A model generated the notes under the pieces. It was not told where the DNA came from, made no database searches, and saw only the letters and a program-made list of their open reading frames with translations. The translations under genes were made by a program, and so were the position numbers. A DNA stretch of 64,000 nucleotides from Pseudomonas sp. R84 (GTDB lineage Bacteria; Pseudomonadota; Gammaproteobacteria; Pseudomonadales; Pseudomonadaceae): contig NZ_CP019426.1 of NCBI RefSeq assembly GCF_009834515.1, forward strand, positions 3,461,501-3,525,500, written 5' to 3'. Below, one piece after another: positions 1-10,596 of the stretch; the stretch's first letter is position 1, and each line of letters begins with the position of its first letter.

Positions 1-2
1 TC

Positions 3-1301
3 GGTGCCGGTGGCGTTTCAGGTATCGACACCCTGCTTTCCGGCGACTATATCGGTGCCGACATCGGACAGGCCAACAACCGCGCCAAACAATTCAAGGG
101 CCTGGAAAACCCGCCGCCGATTACCTACGGCGAACCCGGCAAGCGTTTCATGCTGCACACCCAGGATCTCGGTTCGCTGGACATCGGTTCGCCGGTGTAT
201 TACCGCAAGATCCCTGTCGGCCAGGTCGTCACCTACGAGCTGGCGCCTGACGGTAAAGGCGTGAATATCGAAGTGTTCATTCACGCGCCCAACGATGCGT
301 TCGTCACTGAAAACACCCGATTCTGGAACGCCAGTGGCATTGACGTCAGCGTCGGCGCCAACGGTTTCCAGGTGAAAACCGAATCCCTGTCCTCCATGCT
401 GGTGGGCGGTATCGCTTTCCGTGCGCCGGATTACAGCCCCAACGACGTGGCCGCCGCCGATGACAAGGAATTCGAACTGTTCGAAGACCAGCAAACCGCC
501 CTCGCCCCACCCAACGGCAAGGCGCAGTATCTGAGTCTGCGCTTCGACCAGTCCCTGCGCGGCCTCAAGGTTGGCGCACCGGTGGAGTTCCTCGGCATGG
601 AAATCGGTCGGGTGGTGGCGATCAATCTGGATTTCGATGCGAAAAAACGCAGCTTCCCGCTTAACGTCGGCATCGTCATTTACCCGCAACGTTTGGGCAT
701 GGCTTATGGAAAAATGCTCACTGCGTTCAAGCATGATCCCAACGATGAGGCCGCCGGCATTCGCCTGATGGGCACCTTCATCGACAATGGCCTGCGCGCC
801 CAGGCCCGCAGTGGCAACCTGCTGACGGGGCAACTGTACGTGGCCCTGGACTTCTTCCCGAAAGCCGAAAAAGTCGCGTTTGACCCCACGGCGCGCCCGG
901 TGGTGATTCCAACCGTGCCGGGTAGCCTCGAACAGCTGCAGGAAAAACTCGAAGCCGTGGTCGACAAGCTCAACAAGCTGCCGGTTGATCGCATCGCCAA
1001 CAACCTCGACAGCAATCTGATCGAGCTGCGCAAAGGCCTTGCCCAATTCAATGCCAAAACTCTGCCGGGGGTACAGAGCACCCTTGCCGATGTGAGCAAG
1101 ACCTTGCAGTCCGCCAGCTCGACCCTGGCCGAAGATTCGCCGCAACGCGAGAAACTCACGGAAACCCTCGACGAGCTCGGGCGCATGTCGCGCTCCCTGC
1201 GTGAGCTGTCGGATTACCTGGGCCGGCATCCTGAATCGCTGATCCGCGGTCGCCCCGATAACGCCGCGCCTATCGATCTGAAAGGCCCGCCACGTAACTG
1301 A
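3..1301 (+). CDS. pqiB: PqiB-type MCE-domain intermembrane transport protein, 5' partial
   Basis: C-terminal 432 residues of a protein whose start lies upstream of the window; the frame is open from base 3. Two MCE-type segments are visible, each with the G-(S/A)-P-V pattern followed by a hydrophobic G-x-V strand (near 185-235 and 570-625). They are followed by a helical tail rich in Leu, Lys and Asn typical of PqiB/YebT proteins. The family forms a periplasmic tube carrying phospholipids between the inner and outer membranes. The lipoprotein gene pqiC starts 16 bp downstream, so the two are an operon; the pqiA-type membrane genes are expected upstream. Assignment to PqiB rather than another MCE protein rests on the partner gene. 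Confidence 0.88.
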   Translation, partial: GAGGVSGIDTLLSGDYIGADIGQANNRAKQFKGLENPPPITYGEPGKRFMLHTQDLGSLDIGSPVYYRKIPVGQVVTYELAPDGKGVNIEVFIHAPNDAFVTENTRFWNASGIDVSVGANGFQVKTESLSSMLVGGIAFRAPDYSPNDVAAADDKEFELFEDQQTALAPPNGKAQYLSLRFDQSLRGLKVGAPVEFLGMEIGRVVAINLDFDAKKRSFPLNVGIVIYPQRLGMAYGKMLTAFKHDPNDEAAGIRLMGTFIDNGLRAQARSGNLLTGQLYVALDFFPKAEKVAFDPTARPVVIPTVPGSLEQLQEKLEAVVDKLNKLPVDRIANNLDSNLIELRKGLAQFNAKTLPGVQSTLADVSKTLQSASSTLAEDSPQREKLTETLDELGRMSRSLRELSDYLGRHPESLIRGRPDNAAPIDLKGPPRN

Positions 1302-1317
1302 GCACAGGAGCTGAACC

Positions 1318-1872
1318 ATGGCTGTACCGCTGAAAATCACCGTGCTCGCTGCGTTCATGCTGCTTGGCGCCTGCCGCAGCGACCCGATCAGCTTTCACAC
1401 GCTGACGCCGGTGCAGATCGCCAACACCCGGACCGGCGCGCAGATTCCGATTGAAGCGCTGAGCGTGCCGCCGCAGGTCGACCGGGCGCAAATCGTTATC
1501 CGCCAGGGCAACAGCGGCCTGGCGATTCTGGAAACCGATTGGTGGGGGGCGACACTGGCGGATGAGTTGCGCGGTGCATTGGCCGACCAGTTGAGCAATA
1601 CCAGTGGCCAAGGCAACGTTTCGGTTCGCATCGAAGTGCAACGCTTCGACTCGATCCCCGGTCAGTACGGCCTGATCGACGCCAAATGGCGCTTGCGTCC
1701 CGTCGGCGCCACTGACAATGGCTCGCTGACCTGCCGTTCGACCCTGCAAACACCGTCCGGCCCGACCATCGATGATCTGGTGGGTGCCCAGCAGAACAAC
1801 GTCAAACGCTTGGCCGTGCAGATCAGTCGGGCGGCCACCGGCAACGCGCGCACCTGCCCTTCCCCGTCCTGA
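1318..1872 (+). CDS. pqiC: PqiC-like outer-membrane lipoprotein (ABC-type transport auxiliary component)
   Basis: 184 aa. The N-terminus is a lipoprotein signal with lipobox LGAC (Cys at about residue 19), followed by a region beginning DPISFHTLTP, as in the ABC-type transport auxiliary lipoprotein family (PqiC/YmbA). A clear AGGAG ribosome site precedes the ATG. PqiC binds the end of the PqiB tube at the outer membrane. It follows pqiB by 16 bp and ends the operon; the next gene is convergent and only 6 bp away. Confidence 0.88.
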   Translation: MAVPLKITVLAAFMLLGACRSDPISFHTLTPVQIANTRTGAQIPIEALSVPPQVDRAQIVIRQGNSGLAILETDWWGATLADELRGALADQLSNTSGQGNVSVRIEVQRFDSIPGQYGLIDAKWRLRPVGATDNGSLTCRSTLQTPSGPTIDDLVGAQQNNVKRLAVQISRAATGNARTCPSPS

Positions 1873-1878
1873 CGGGGC

Positions 1879-2817
1879 CTACAGATCGAAGCGATCGACC
1901 GCACGCCGCCGCTCGTTGTCATCACGCACATCGTAGTTGGCGGTGGTCTGGATGTTGCTGTGGTGCGCCAGTTTCTGCGCAATCGACAAATCATGCTCCT
2001 CGATCACCCGCGTGATAAACGAGCGGCGGAAATCGTGGGGCATGATCTTCACCCCGACCTGAGTACCCCGCTGACGGGCAATGTAATAAATCGCGTGTTT
2101 GGTGATGCGCTCACGGGTGATATGGCTGCCGCGACGGATGCGGTTGAACAGAAAGGCATCGTCACTCTCGCCCTCCTTGAGTTCTGAACGCCGCAGTTCC
2201 AGCCACGCATCAAGTTTGGCGAACGCCCACGCCGGTGCGTACTTGATCAGTTGCTTGTTGCCCTTGCCGGTGACGGTCAGGCTGCGTTCGGTGAAGTCGA
2301 CCTGATTCAGGTCCAGATCCACCGACTCCGATTTACGCATGCCGGTGCCGTACAACAGCGCAATCACCGCTGCGTCGCGCAGCCCTTGCGGACGCGGATC
2401 GGCGGCGCAGACTTCCATCAATTCGTGGATCAAGGTGCGCTTCAAGTTGCGCCCCTGGGACAAGCGCGTGCCGGCAATACCTTTGACCGAGCGCATCTTC
2501 AAAAGATGATCCTGGCTGATCAGGCTCATGCGCCAGGCTTCATTCATCACACCGCGCACGGCATTCACGTACAGCGACGAGGTATTCGGCGCATAACCGT
2601 CGGCGCGCAATGCGGCGACCAGCGCCACGACGTCTTCCGGTTGCAGCCCGTGCCAGGGGATTTCTTCGATATCCACGTCTTCGAAACCGAGGCGGTCTGC
2701 AGCATCCTGCAAGACATAGCGCATGGTCAGTTGGCTGGACGGCGCCAGTCGCGCCAGATAAAGCGTCAGCGGATTAGTGGTGGACGGTGTGGATTCAGTA
2801 CTCGACAAGTCAATCAA
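1879..2817 (-). CDS. Tyrosine-type site-specific recombinase (XerC/XerD-like integrase)
   Basis: 312 aa with an N-terminal SAM-like core-binding domain (about 10-110) and a C-terminal catalytic domain. The full catalytic set is visible: R161 in GTGMRKSE, a hairpin lysine near 185 (TGKGNK), H261-x-x-R264 in HDFRRS, H286 and nucleophile Y295. The protein therefore looks active. The called start is a TTG without a good ribosome site, so the true N-terminus is uncertain. No phage, ICE or tRNA genes accompany it; it sits alone between pqi and arn. It is not XerC or XerD by context, and its target site is unknown (see the nested inverted repeat at 2889-2939). Confidence 0.85.
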   Translation of the reverse strand: MIDLSSTESTPSTTNPLTLYLARLAPSSQLTMRYVLQDAADRLGFEDVDIEEIPWHGLQPEDVVALVAALRADGYAPNTSSLYVNAVRGVMNEAWRMSLISQDHLLKMRSVKGIAGTRLSQGRNLKRTLIHELMEVCAADPRPQGLRDAAVIALLYGTGMRKSESVDLDLNQVDFTERSLTVTGKGNKQLIKYAPAWAFAKLDAWLELRRSELKEGESDDAFLFNRIRRGSHITRERITKHAIYYIARQRGTQVGVKIMPHDFRRSFITRVIEEHDLSIAQKLAHHSNIQTTANYDVRDDNERRRAVDRFDL

Positions 2818-3171
2818 ACGAAACGGCCTTGAATAGAAAACAGTTCAACAAAACAACTTAAAAGTGCAAACAAACTTATATAAAGAGCGACTCTTCCGTA
2901 GGACTTTTCTATTAAAAGAGCCGATGAACGGAAGAAGTCTGAACGGTGGCTGTATGGCTTAGAGATAGACGAATCGCCGACCGTTTTTTCATGTTCCTTT
3001 GACAAAAACGCGCATAACCTTAGTTACAACAGGTTGCCCCGAAAGGCCTGCAACCCTGCCGTCCGTGGACTTAAAAGTCAATCAGGCATTCCCCGGCCGG
3101 TATCTCAACCCTTTGAAATTCCGTGTTTTTCAGACAATCGGCTGAAGGATGGCTGTCGCCCCGAGGTTCTT
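2818..3171. promoter_or_regulatory. Intergenic region between the recombinase gene and arnB; presumed arn promoter region
   Basis: 354 bp, AT-rich at its left end. It contains a nested inverted repeat (2889-2939) and a palindrome GACTT-AA-AAGTC (3068-3079) about 95 bp upstream of arnB. arn operons are normally controlled by PmrAB, PhoPQ or ColRS-type two-component systems. I could not identify a convincing PmrA or PhoP box, so the palindrome is only a candidate operator. A 63-codon open frame (2814-3005, minus) lacks coding character. Confidence 0.4.
2889..2939. repeat. Nested inverted repeat upstream of the recombinase gene
   Basis: Outer arms GACTCTTCCGT (2889-2899) and ACGGAAGAAGTC (2928-2939) are complementary apart from a one-base bulge. 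Inside them lies a second hairpin, CTTTT-ctatt-AAAAG (2904-2918). It could be a cruciform recombination site for the adjacent recombinase, an operator, or a transcript hairpin. The function is not known. Confidence 0.5.
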
Positions 3172-4320
3172 ATGAGTCAAGCGTTTCTGCCGTTTTCCCG
3201 TCCGAGTATCGGCGATGAAGAAATAGCCGCCGTTGAACAAGTATTGCGTTCGGGGTGGATTACCACCGGGCCTAAAAGCCAGGCACTGGAAGAACACTTC
3301 GCCAACTATGTCGGCTGCAAGCACGCCGTGGCAATTTCCTCGGCCACCGGCGGCATGCACATCACCTTGTTGGCTTTGGGCATTGGTCCGGGCGACGAAG
3401 TCATCACCCCGTCGCAGACCTGGGTGTCGACGGCCAACATGATCTCGCTGCTCGGCGCCACACCGGTGTTCGTCGACGTCGACCGTGACACGCTGATGAC
3501 CGACGCCGCGCGTATCGAAGCGGCGATCACTCCGCGCACCAAAGCAATCATCCCGGTGCATTACGCCGGCGCCGCGTTTGATCTTGATCCGCTGTACGCG
3601 CTGGCCGACAAGCACGGTATCGCCGTCATCGAAGACGCCGCCCACGCCGCTGGCAGCCGTTACAAGGGCCGCCAAGTCGGCGCGCAGGGCACGGCGATTT
3701 TCTCCTTCCACGCGATCAAGAACATGACCTGTGCCGAAGGCGCAATGTTCGTCACCGACGACGAAGCCCTGGCCAGCCGCGTGCGCATGCTCAAATTCCA
3801 TGGTTTGGGCGTTGACGCCTACGACCGGCTGACCGGTGGCCGCAAGCCGCAGGCGCAAGTGATGGAGCCGGGGTTCAAATACAACCTCGCCGACATCAAC
3901 GCTGCAATTGCCTTGGTGCAGCTTGAGCGTCTGGACGCAATCAACGCCCGCCGCAGCGAACTGGCTGCCGCCTACCGGCAAAAACTCGAAGGCTTGCCGG
4001 TGCTACCGCTGGCCCTGCCCGCTTACGCACAAACCCACGCCTGGCACCTGTTCATCCTGCGCATCGACAGCGAGCGCTGCGGCATGGACCGCGAAGCCTT
4101 CATGAAAGGCTTGCAGGACCAGGGCATCGGCACCGGTATCCATTTCATCGCCACTCACCTGCACACCTGGTATCGCCAGCGTGCCCCCGACCTGTATCTG
4201 CCCGACACCGAATGGAACTCGGCGCGGCTGTGCTCGATTCCGTTGTTCCCCGACATGAGCGATCAAGACCTCGATCGCGTGGTCGGCGCCATCGCCACCC
4301 TTATGGACAAACGCCTGTGA
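3172..4320 (+). CDS. arnB: ArnB: UDP-4-amino-4-deoxy-L-arabinose--oxoglutarate aminotransferase
   Basis: 382 aa, PLP-dependent DegT/DnrJ/EryC1 family. It transfers an amino group from glutamate to UDP-4-keto-arabinose in the cytoplasm, making UDP-L-Ara4N. The PLP lysine lies in the motif [13 protein letters not shown], and the GGMH and EDAAHAAG segments are typical. The ATG at 3172 was chosen because it gives the usual N-terminus ([17 protein letters not shown]); an upstream in-frame start at 3034 would add an unrelated tail. First gene of the arn operon; its stop overlaps arnC in GTGA. Confidence 0.96.
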   Translation: MSQAFLPFSRPSIGDEEIAAVEQVLRSGWITTGPKSQALEEHFANYVGCKHAVAISSATGGMHITLLALGIGPGDEVITPSQTWVSTANMISLLGATPVFVDVDRDTLMTDAARIEAAITPRTKAIIPVHYAGAAFDLDPLYALADKHGIAVIEDAAHAAGSRYKGRQVGAQGTAIFSFHAIKNMTCAEGAMFVTDDEALASRVRMLKFHGLGVDAYDRLTGGRKPQAQVMEPGFKYNLADINAAIALVQLERLDAINARRSELAAAYRQKLEGLPVLPLALPAYAQTHAWHLFILRIDSERCGMDREAFMKGLQDQGIGTGIHFIATHLHTWYRQRAPDLYLPDTEWNSARLCSIPLFPDMSDQDLDRVVGAIATLMDKRL

Positions 4321-5333
4321 AAACCTATCCGATCCGCTGTGTGTCGATCGTCATCCCGGTCTACAACGAACAGGACAGCCTGCCGGAACTGCTGCGGCGC
4401 ACCGAAGCGGCCTGCCGCATGCTGCGTCACGACTATGAAATCGTCCTCGTCGACGACGGCAGCCGTGATGAGTCGGCCAACCTTCTGGAAGAAGCCGCGA
4501 CACGTGAAGACAGCCCGTTTGTGGCCGTCATTCTCAACCGCAACTACGGCCAGCACGCGGCAATCATGGCCGGTTTCGAACAGTGCAAAGGTGATGTCGT
4601 GATCACCCTCGACGCCGACCTGCAGAACCCGCCGGAAGAAATCCCGCGCCTGGTCGCCGAAGCGGAAAAGGGTTACGACGTGGTCGGCACCGTGCGCGGC
4701 AACCGCCAGGACTCGGCCCTGCGTCGCTATCCGTCGAAGCTGATCAACCTCGCCGTGCAACGCTCCACCGGCGTCGCCATGAGCGACTACGGCTGCATGC
4801 TCCGCGCTTACCGGCGGACGATCATCGACGCGATGCTCGCCTGCCGTGAACGCAGCACGTTCATCCCGATTCTGGCCAACAGCTTCGCCCGCCACACCAC
4901 TGAAATCGTCGTCGCCCACGCCGAGCGTGAACACGGCGATTCAAAGTACAGCCCGATGCGTTTGCTCAACCTGATGTTCGACCTGATCACCTGCATGACC
5001 ACCACGCCGTTGCGCCTGCTGAGCATCGTCGGTTTTGCCATGGCTGGCCTCGGCGTGTTGTTTGCCGCCGCACTGATCGTGCTGCGCCTGGTGTTCGGTG
5101 CCGGCTGGGCCGGTGACGGCATGTTCGTGCTGTTCGCTGTGCTGTTCGTGTTCACCGGTGGCCAGTTCATCGGCATGGGCCTGCTCGGCGAATACCTCGG
5201 GCGCATGTACAGCGACGTGCGCGCCCGCCCGCGTTTCTTCGTTGAAAAAGTCTTGCGCGGCCAACCCGCCATGCCGCCGCGCGCCATCACCGTCGACGGT
5301 CTCTCCTCCTCCAATGATCAGGTTCTCTCATGA
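4317..5333 (+). CDS. arnC: ArnC: undecaprenyl-phosphate 4-deoxy-4-formamido-L-arabinose transferase
   Basis: 338 aa GT2-family glycosyltransferase. It moves the formylated aminoarabinose from UDP to undecaprenyl phosphate at the inner membrane. [11 protein letters not shown] at the N-terminus, a DxD-type motif in [12 protein letters not shown], and two C-terminal membrane segments (about 240-265 and 275-300) fit ArnC/DPM1-like enzymes. The GTG at 4317 overlaps the arnB stop; the longer upstream frame reads through arnB and is not used. The stop overlaps arnA by ATGA. Confidence 0.96.
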   Translation: MKTYPIRCVSIVIPVYNEQDSLPELLRRTEAACRMLRHDYEIVLVDDGSRDESANLLEEAATREDSPFVAVILNRNYGQHAAIMAGFEQCKGDVVITLDADLQNPPEEIPRLVAEAEKGYDVVGTVRGNRQDSALRRYPSKLINLAVQRSTGVAMSDYGCMLRAYRRTIIDAMLACRERSTFIPILANSFARHTTEIVVAHAEREHGDSKYSPMRLLNLMFDLITCMTTTPLRLLSIVGFAMAGLGVLFAAALIVLRLVFGAGWAGDGMFVLFAVLFVFTGGQFIGMGLLGEYLGRMYSDVRARPRFFVEKVLRGQPAMPPRAITVDGLSSSNDQVLS

Positions 5334-7321
5334 GCGCAAAAACTGTTGTCTTCGCTTATCACGATATCGGCTGCGCCGGCATTCAAGCCCTGCTCGACAG
5401 CGGCTATGACATTGCGGCGGTATTCACCCATGCCGACGACCCGAAAGAGAACGCCTTCTACGCCTCGGTCGCACAACTGTGCGCACGCAAAGGCATTCCG
5501 GTGCACGCCCCCGAAGACGTCAATCACCCACTGTGGATCGAGCGGATCGCCAAACTGAATCCGGACTACCTGTTCTCCTTCTACTATCGCCACCTGCTGA
5601 GCGAGTCGTTGCTGGCCACCGCGAAAAAAGGCGCGTTCAATCTGCACGGCTCGTTGCTGCCAAGCTACCGTGGCCGCGCCCCAGCCAACTGGGTGCTGGT
5701 CAACGGCGAGACCGCAACCGGCGTGACTCTGCACCGCATGGTCAAACGTGCCGATGCCGGCGCCATCGTTGCCCAACAGCGTGTGGCCATTGAACGCAGC
5801 GACACCGCGCTGAGCCTGCACGGCAAGCTGCGCATCGCCGCGACGGATCTGCTGCGCGACACTTTGCCAGCCATGCTGCAAGGCAAGATCAGTGAAACCG
5901 CGCAGGACGAATCGAAAGCCACAGTATTCGGGCGTCGCACGGCGGCGGACGGCAAACTGCTTTGGGCGAAACCGGCCGAGCAGTTGTTCAACCTTGTGCG
6001 CGCCGTCACCCAACCTTACCCGGGCGCGTTCTGCGCTGTGGGCGAGCACAAACTGATCGTCTGGAGCGCTGAAGTTGCCAAGGGCAACGACAGCCAGGCG
6101 CCGGGCCGGGTGATCAGCGTCGATCCGCTGCGCATTGCCTGCGGCGAAGACTCGCTGGTAATCCTCTCCGGTCAGCGCAACGACAACGGCCTGTTCCTCA
6201 GTGGCCCGCAACTGGCCAGTGAACTGGGTCTGGTCGACGGCTCGCTGTTGCGCGGTGCCGAATCCGGCCGTGCGCCACGTCGCACTCGCGTGCTGATCCT
6301 TGGCGTTAACGGTTTTATCGGCAATCACTTGTCCGAACGCCTCCTGCGCGATGACCGCTACGAAGTCTATGGACTGGACATCGGTTCCGACGCCATCGAC
6401 CGTCTGCGCAGCCATCCGCACTTCCACTACGTCGAAGGCGACATCAGCATTCACTCCGAGTGGATCGAGTACCACATCAAGAAGTGCGACGTGGTCCTGC
6501 CGCTGGTGGCCATCGCCACGCCGATCGAATACACCCGCAACCCGTTGCGCGTGTTCGAACTCGACTTCGAAGAAAACCTCAAGCTGGTGCGCTACTGCGT
6601 CAAGTACAACAAGCGCGTGATCTTCCCGTCGACCTCGGAAGTCTATGGCATGTGCCAGGACAAGCATTTCGACGAAGACACCTCCAACCTGGTGGTCGGC
6701 CCGATCAACAAGCAGCGCTGGATCTACTCGGTGTCCAAGCAATTGCTGGACCGCGTGATCTGGGCGTACGGCGCCAAAGGTCTGAATTTCACCCTGTTCC
6801 GCCCGTTCAACTGGATGGGCCCGCGCCTTGATCGTCTGGATTCGGCCCGCATCGGCAGCTCCCGCGCCATCACTCAGTTGATTTTGAATCTGGTGGAAGG
6901 CACGCCGATTCGCCTGTTCGACGGTGGCGAGCAAAAACGCTGCTTCACCGACATCGCCGACGGCGTCGAGGCCCTGGCGCGGATCATCGATAACGACAAC
7001 GATGTCTGCAACGGTCAAATCATCAACATCGGCAACCCGGACAACGAAGCGAGCATCCGTCAGCTGGGTGAAGAACTGCTGCGTCAGTTCGAAGCGCATC
7101 CGCTGCGCGATAACTTCCCGCCGTTCGCCGGTTTTCGCGACGTCGAGAGCAAGGCGTTCTATGGCGCTGGCTATCAGGATGTTGAGCACCGCAAACCCAG
7201 CATCGCCAACGCCAAGCGTCTGCTCGACTGGACGCCAACCGTGGAAATGCGCGAGACCATTGGCAATACGCTCGACTTCTTCCTGCGTGAAGCGATGCTC
7301 GAAATCGCGGACAAGCGCTAA
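5330..7321 (+). CDS. arnA: ArnA: bifunctional UDP-glucuronate decarboxylase / UDP-Ara4N formyltransferase
   Basis: 663 aa, the normal length of the two-domain enzyme. Residues about 1-300 are a formyltransferase domain with the N-x-H motif ([12 protein letters not shown]) and the conserved Asp in KRADAGAIV. Residues about 315-660 are an extended SDR dehydrogenase/decarboxylase with GVNGFIG near the NAD site and the catalytic YSVSK. It oxidises and decarboxylates UDP-GlcA to UDP-4-keto-arabinose, then formylates the amino product of ArnB. It overlaps arnC (ATGA) and arnD (TAATG). Confidence 0.97.
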   Translation: MSAKTVVFAYHDIGCAGIQALLDSGYDIAAVFTHADDPKENAFYASVAQLCARKGIPVHAPEDVNHPLWIERIAKLNPDYLFSFYYRHLLSESLLATAKKGAFNLHGSLLPSYRGRAPANWVLVNGETATGVTLHRMVKRADAGAIVAQQRVAIERSDTALSLHGKLRIAATDLLRDTLPAMLQGKISETAQDESKATVFGRRTAADGKLLWAKPAEQLFNLVRAVTQPYPGAFCAVGEHKLIVWSAEVAKGNDSQAPGRVISVDPLRIACGEDSLVILSGQRNDNGLFLSGPQLASELGLVDGSLLRGAESGRAPRRTRVLILGVNGFIGNHLSERLLRDDRYEVYGLDIGSDAIDRLRSHPHFHYVEGDISIHSEWIEYHIKKCDVVLPLVAIATPIEYTRNPLRVFELDFEENLKLVRYCVKYNKRVIFPSTSEVYGMCQDKHFDEDTSNLVVGPINKQRWIYSVSKQLLDRVIWAYGAKGLNFTLFRPFNWMGPRLDRLDSARIGSSRAITQLILNLVEGTPIRLFDGGEQKRCFTDIADGVEALARIIDNDNDVCNGQIINIGNPDNEASIRQLGEELLRQFEAHPLRDNFPPFAGFRDVESKAFYGAGYQDVEHRKPSIANAKRLLDWTPTVEMRETIGNTLDFFLREAMLEIADKR

Positions 7322-8205
7322 TGCAGGCCGGTCTACGCATCGACGTCGACACCTTTCGCGGCACCCGTGAAGGTGTGCCGCGCTTGCTGGAAATGCTCGA
7401 CGAGGCGCAGATCAAGGCAACGTTTTTCTTCAGTGTCGGCCCCGACAACATGGGCCGGCATCTGTGGCGCCTGATCCGCCCGCAGTTTCTCTGGAAGATG
7501 CTCCGCTCCAATGCGGCCGGCCTGTATGGCTGGGACATTCTGCTGGCCGGCACCGCGTGGCCGGGCAAACCGATTGGCCGTGATCTCGGGCACCTGATGC
7601 GTCAGGCCCGCGATGCCGGTCATGAGGTTGGCCTGCATGCGTGGGATCACCACGGCTGGCAGGCCAACGCCGGGACCTGGAGCGACAAGCAACTGATCGA
7701 GCAGATTCGTCAGGGCGTCGACTCGTTGAGCGACATCCTCGGCGCGAAAGTCGACTGTTCCGCCGCCGCTGGTTGGCGTGCGGACGAGCGCGTGATCGAG
7801 GCCAAGCAAGCCTTCGGCTTTCGCTACAACAGCGATTGCCGAGGCGACCGCCTGTTTCGTCCGCTGCTGGCCGACGGCACGCCGGGCACGCCGCAGATTC
7901 CGGTGGATCTGCCGACCTTCGATGAAGTCGTCGGCCCGATCGTCGCAGCGCGGGACTTCAACGGGTTTATCCTTGACCACTTTCGTCCGCAACAGCTCAA
8001 CGTCTACACCATTCACGCCGAAGTAGAAGGGATTCTGATGGCTGAGGATTTTCGTCAACTGCTGGTCGATGCACGCCAGCGCAACATCGCTTTCAAACCG
8101 CTGGGCGACTTGTTGCCCGAGTTCTTCAACACCTTGCCCATGGGTCGCGTACAACGTGGCGCCCTCGACGGCCGTGAAGGCTGGCTGGGAGTGCAAGACG
8201 CATGA
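7321..8205 (+). CDS. arnD: ArnD: undecaprenyl-phosphate 4-deoxy-4-formamido-L-arabinose deformylase
   Basis: 294 aa NodB-type polysaccharide deacetylase. The early [10 protein letters not shown] segment holds the metal-binding Asp, [10 protein letters not shown] carries metal-ligand histidines, and ILDHFRPQQ fits the family. It removes the formyl group from the undecaprenyl-linked sugar after ArnC, making the donor lipid used by ArnT. The start overlaps the arnA stop (TAATG) and the stop overlaps arnT (ATGA), so translation is probably coupled. Confidence 0.95.
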   Translation: MQAGLRIDVDTFRGTREGVPRLLEMLDEAQIKATFFFSVGPDNMGRHLWRLIRPQFLWKMLRSNAAGLYGWDILLAGTAWPGKPIGRDLGHLMRQARDAGHEVGLHAWDHHGWQANAGTWSDKQLIEQIRQGVDSLSDILGAKVDCSAAAGWRADERVIEAKQAFGFRYNSDCRGDRLFRPLLADGTPGTPQIPVDLPTFDEVVGPIVAARDFNGFILDHFRPQQLNVYTIHAEVEGILMAEDFRQLLVDARQRNIAFKPLGDLLPEFFNTLPMGRVQRGALDGREGWLGVQDA

Positions 8206-9854
8206 CTAAACGCTGGACGCTGCCACTGCTGTTGCTGGTCATTTGCTTGCTGGCCTATCTGCTGCCGCTGGGCACGCACGGCTTGTGGATTCCCGACGAA
8301 ACCCGTTACGCACAGATCAGTCAGAACATGCTGCTGAGCGGTAACTGGGTGTCGCCGCACTTCATGAGCCTGCGCTACTTCGAGAAGCCGATTGCCGGTT
8401 ACTGGATGATCGCGCTGGGTCAGGAGTTGTTCGGGCAGAACCTGTTCGGCGTGCGCTTCGCTTCGGCGCTGAGCACTGGCTTGAGCGTGCTGCTGTGCTA
8501 TCTGGTTGCCCGGCGCTTGTGGAGCGAGCCGCGCAAAAGTTTCGTCTGCGCCCTGCTCTACATGAGTTTCACCATCGTTGCCGGTCAGGCGGGCTACGCC
8601 AACCTCGATCCGCAATTCACCTTCTGGGTCAATCTGAGTCTGGTGGCGCTGTGGTTTGCCCTCGACAGTCAAACCGGCGGCAAGCGCATGGCCGCTTGGG
8701 CCGTGCTGGGGCTGGCCTGCGGCATGGGTTTCATGACCAAGGGTTTTCTCGCCTGGCTGCTGCCGGTGCTGATCGCCGTACCGTGGATGCTCTGGCAAAA
8801 ACGCTGGCGAGAACTGCTGATGTTCGGCCAGGTGGCGATTGCCATCGCGATCCTCATCAGCTTGCCTTGGGTGCTCTCGGTGCATGCGCAGGAGCCCGAT
8901 TACTGGCGATTCTTCTTCTGGCACGAGCACATTCGTCGCTTTGCCGGGGACGATGCGCAACACGACGCGCCGTGGTGGTTTTACCTGCCGCTGCTGGTGG
9001 CGTTCAGTCTGCCGTGGGCCGGCCTGTTGCCGACGGCGTTCAGGCAAGCCTGGCAAACCCGCGCTCAGCCGAAAATCGTGTTCCTGCTGCTGTGGCTGCT
9101 GATGCCGCTACTGTTTTTCAGCCTGAGCAACGGCAAATTGCCGACTTACATACTGCCGTGCCTGCTGCCGCTGGCGTTGTTGCTGGGCGATGCGTTGGCC
9201 GATCGTTTGCGTCTGGAGCAAGGTCGGGCACTGAGCATCAATGGGTTGCTCAATCTGCTGCTGGGCGTCGTCACGCTGATCGCGCTGGTGTACCTGCAAC
9301 TGAGCAAACCGGTGTACGACCACGAACTACACAGCATGGTGCTGGTGTTTATCGCGCTGATCGGCTGGATCATCGCCAATCTGCTGCAAGCCTTGCTTCC
9401 GCTGCAATGCTGGGCGGCTCCGGCGCTGGGCAGCCTGTTGCTGATCGCGGTGTTGCCAGCGGCGCTGCCGAAATCGGTGGTCGCCAACAAGATGCCCGAT
9501 CAGTTCATCAAGCATCACGTCACGGAACTGGCGCAAACCACACACCTGTTGAGCAACGATCTGGGTGCTGCTTCGGCACTGGCCTGGCGCCTGAAAACCC
9601 CGCAAGTGGCGTTGTACAACACGATAGGCGAATTGAAATATGGCCTTGCCTATCCTGACGGCATTCAACAGCGGGTCGATCCCGAACACGTACAACAGTG
9701 GATGCGCGAGGCACGCCGCAGCGGTGCGGTCGGCGTGGTGATGCGCGTCAAGGGGCAGGACGAACTGGACGAAATCGACAAGTTGCCAAAGGACGGCGTC
9801 CGTTACGAGCAGGGCAACCTGGTGATCATGATCCTGCCCAAGGAGGCGTCATGA
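8202..9854 (+). CDS. arnT: ArnT: lipid A L-Ara4N transferase (GT83 family membrane protein)
   Basis: 550 aa with about a dozen membrane segments and a periplasmic C-terminal domain. It transfers L-Ara4N from undecaprenyl phosphate to lipid A phosphates on the periplasmic face, reducing the negative charge that polymyxin-type peptides bind. [17 protein letters not shown] near residue 30 matches the first periplasmic loop with its conserved acidic residues. It lies in the standard arnD-T-E order and overlaps both neighbours by 4 bp. Confidence 0.96.
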   Translation: MTKRWTLPLLLLVICLLAYLLPLGTHGLWIPDETRYAQISQNMLLSGNWVSPHFMSLRYFEKPIAGYWMIALGQELFGQNLFGVRFASALSTGLSVLLCYLVARRLWSEPRKSFVCALLYMSFTIVAGQAGYANLDPQFTFWVNLSLVALWFALDSQTGGKRMAAWAVLGLACGMGFMTKGFLAWLLPVLIAVPWMLWQKRWRELLMFGQVAIAIAILISLPWVLSVHAQEPDYWRFFFWHEHIRRFAGDDAQHDAPWWFYLPLLVAFSLPWAGLLPTAFRQAWQTRAQPKIVFLLLWLLMPLLFFSLSNGKLPTYILPCLLPLALLLGDALADRLRLEQGRALSINGLLNLLLGVVTLIALVYLQLSKPVYDHELHSMVLVFIALIGWIIANLLQALLPLQCWAAPALGSLLLIAVLPAALPKSVVANKMPDQFIKHHVTELAQTTHLLSNDLGAASALAWRLKTPQVALYNTIGELKYGLAYPDGIQQRVDPEHVQQWMREARRSGAVGVVMRVKGQDELDEIDKLPKDGVRYEQGNLVIMILPKEAS

Positions 9855-10195
9855 GCCTGTTGCTGCTGTTGGCCGCGTGCCTGCTGACCTGTCTGGGCCA
9901 AGTGGGGCAGAAATACGCGGTGGAGAGCTGGCGCGGCGTCGAGTCGACCTGGGCCGACAAACTGCGCTCGCCGTGGTTGTGGCTGGCCCTGCTCGCCCTC
10001 GGTTCCGGTCTGTTGGTCTGGTTGCTGGTGCTGCAGCGGCTGGAAGTCGGCGTCGCTTATCCGATGCTCAGCCTCAACTTTGTCCTGATCACCCTGATCG
10101 CGCGCTTCGTCTTCCGTGAACCCATCGACCGCCAGCATTGGCTTGGCGTGGCGTTGGTGATCGGCGGCGTGGTTCTGCTGGGGCAACAGACATGA
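9851..10195 (+). CDS. arnE: ArnE: SMR-like flippase subunit for undecaprenyl-phosphate-aminoarabinose
   Basis: 114 aa, four predicted membrane helices, EamA/SMR-like. Together with ArnF it is thought to flip undecaprenyl-P-Ara4N across the inner membrane. The ATG at 9851 overlaps the arnT stop (ATGA), gives the standard length and has GGAGG just upstream. A longer upstream frame (from 9698) is arnT sequence in another frame. The stop overlaps arnF. Confidence 0.93.
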   Translation: MSLLLLLAACLLTCLGQVGQKYAVESWRGVESTWADKLRSPWLWLALLALGSGLLVWLLVLQRLEVGVAYPMLSLNFVLITLIARFVFREPIDRQHWLGVALVIGGVVLLGQQT

Positions 10196-10596
10196 ATCAA
10201 CGTCGTGGCATCACCTTCGCGTTGGGCAGCGTGTTTCTCGTCAGCGCGGCGCAACTGGGCATGCGCTGGAGCATGACCCGCCTGCCCGTGCCGGAACAAT
10301 GGCTGCACATCGACAGCCTCGACCTGCGTGCATTGGCCGTGGTCGTTGCGGCGATTTTTGCCTACGCGCTGTCGATGCTCTGCTGGCTCGCCGCCCTGCG
10401 CGATCTGCCGCTGGGCCGGGCGTACTCGCTGCTGAGCATCAGCTATGCGCTGGTGTATCTGCTGGCGGCCAGTCTGCCGCTGTTCAACGAATCCTTCAGT
10501 TTCACCAAATCACTGGGCGTGGCGCTGGTCATGCTCGGGGTCATCACCATCAACACTCGTCCGGCTCGTGCGCCCGAATTCAGGAGTGCTCCATGA
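10192..10596 (+). CDS. arnF: ArnF: SMR-like flippase subunit, partner of ArnE
   Basis: 134 aa with four hydrophobic helices and the [18 protein letters not shown] segment typical of small EamA-like proteins. It is the second half of the predicted ArnEF flippase. The ATG at 10192 overlaps the arnE stop; the stop overlaps ugd (ATGA). Identity is given by position and membrane pattern, since sequence conservation in this family is modest. Confidence 0.9.
   Translation: MNQRRGITFALGSVFLVSAAQLGMRWSMTRLPVPEQWLHIDSLDLRALAVVVAAIFAYALSMLCWLAALRDLPLGRAYSLLSISYALVYLLAASLPLFNESFSFTKSLGVALVMLGVITINTRPARAPEFRSAP

Noticed and set aside
18..1358. 446-codon open frame on the minus strand over pqiB
   Set aside because: It is a shadow of pqiB; the plus strand carries MCE motifs and is followed by pqiC with a ribosome site. 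Long antisense frames are common at this GC content.
2814..3005. 63-codon minus-strand frame upstream of the recombinase
   Set aside because: No ribosome site, composition unlike Pseudomonas genes, and it spans the inverted repeat and arn promoter region.
3034..3171. Upstream in-frame extension of arnB
   Set aside because: ArnB proteins start at the [16 protein letters not shown] sequence; the added part has no similarity to the family and covers regulatory DNA.
5318..7189. 623-codon minus-strand frame opposite arnA
   Set aside because: arnA on the plus strand shows both enzyme domains; the antisense frame has no recognisable motif.
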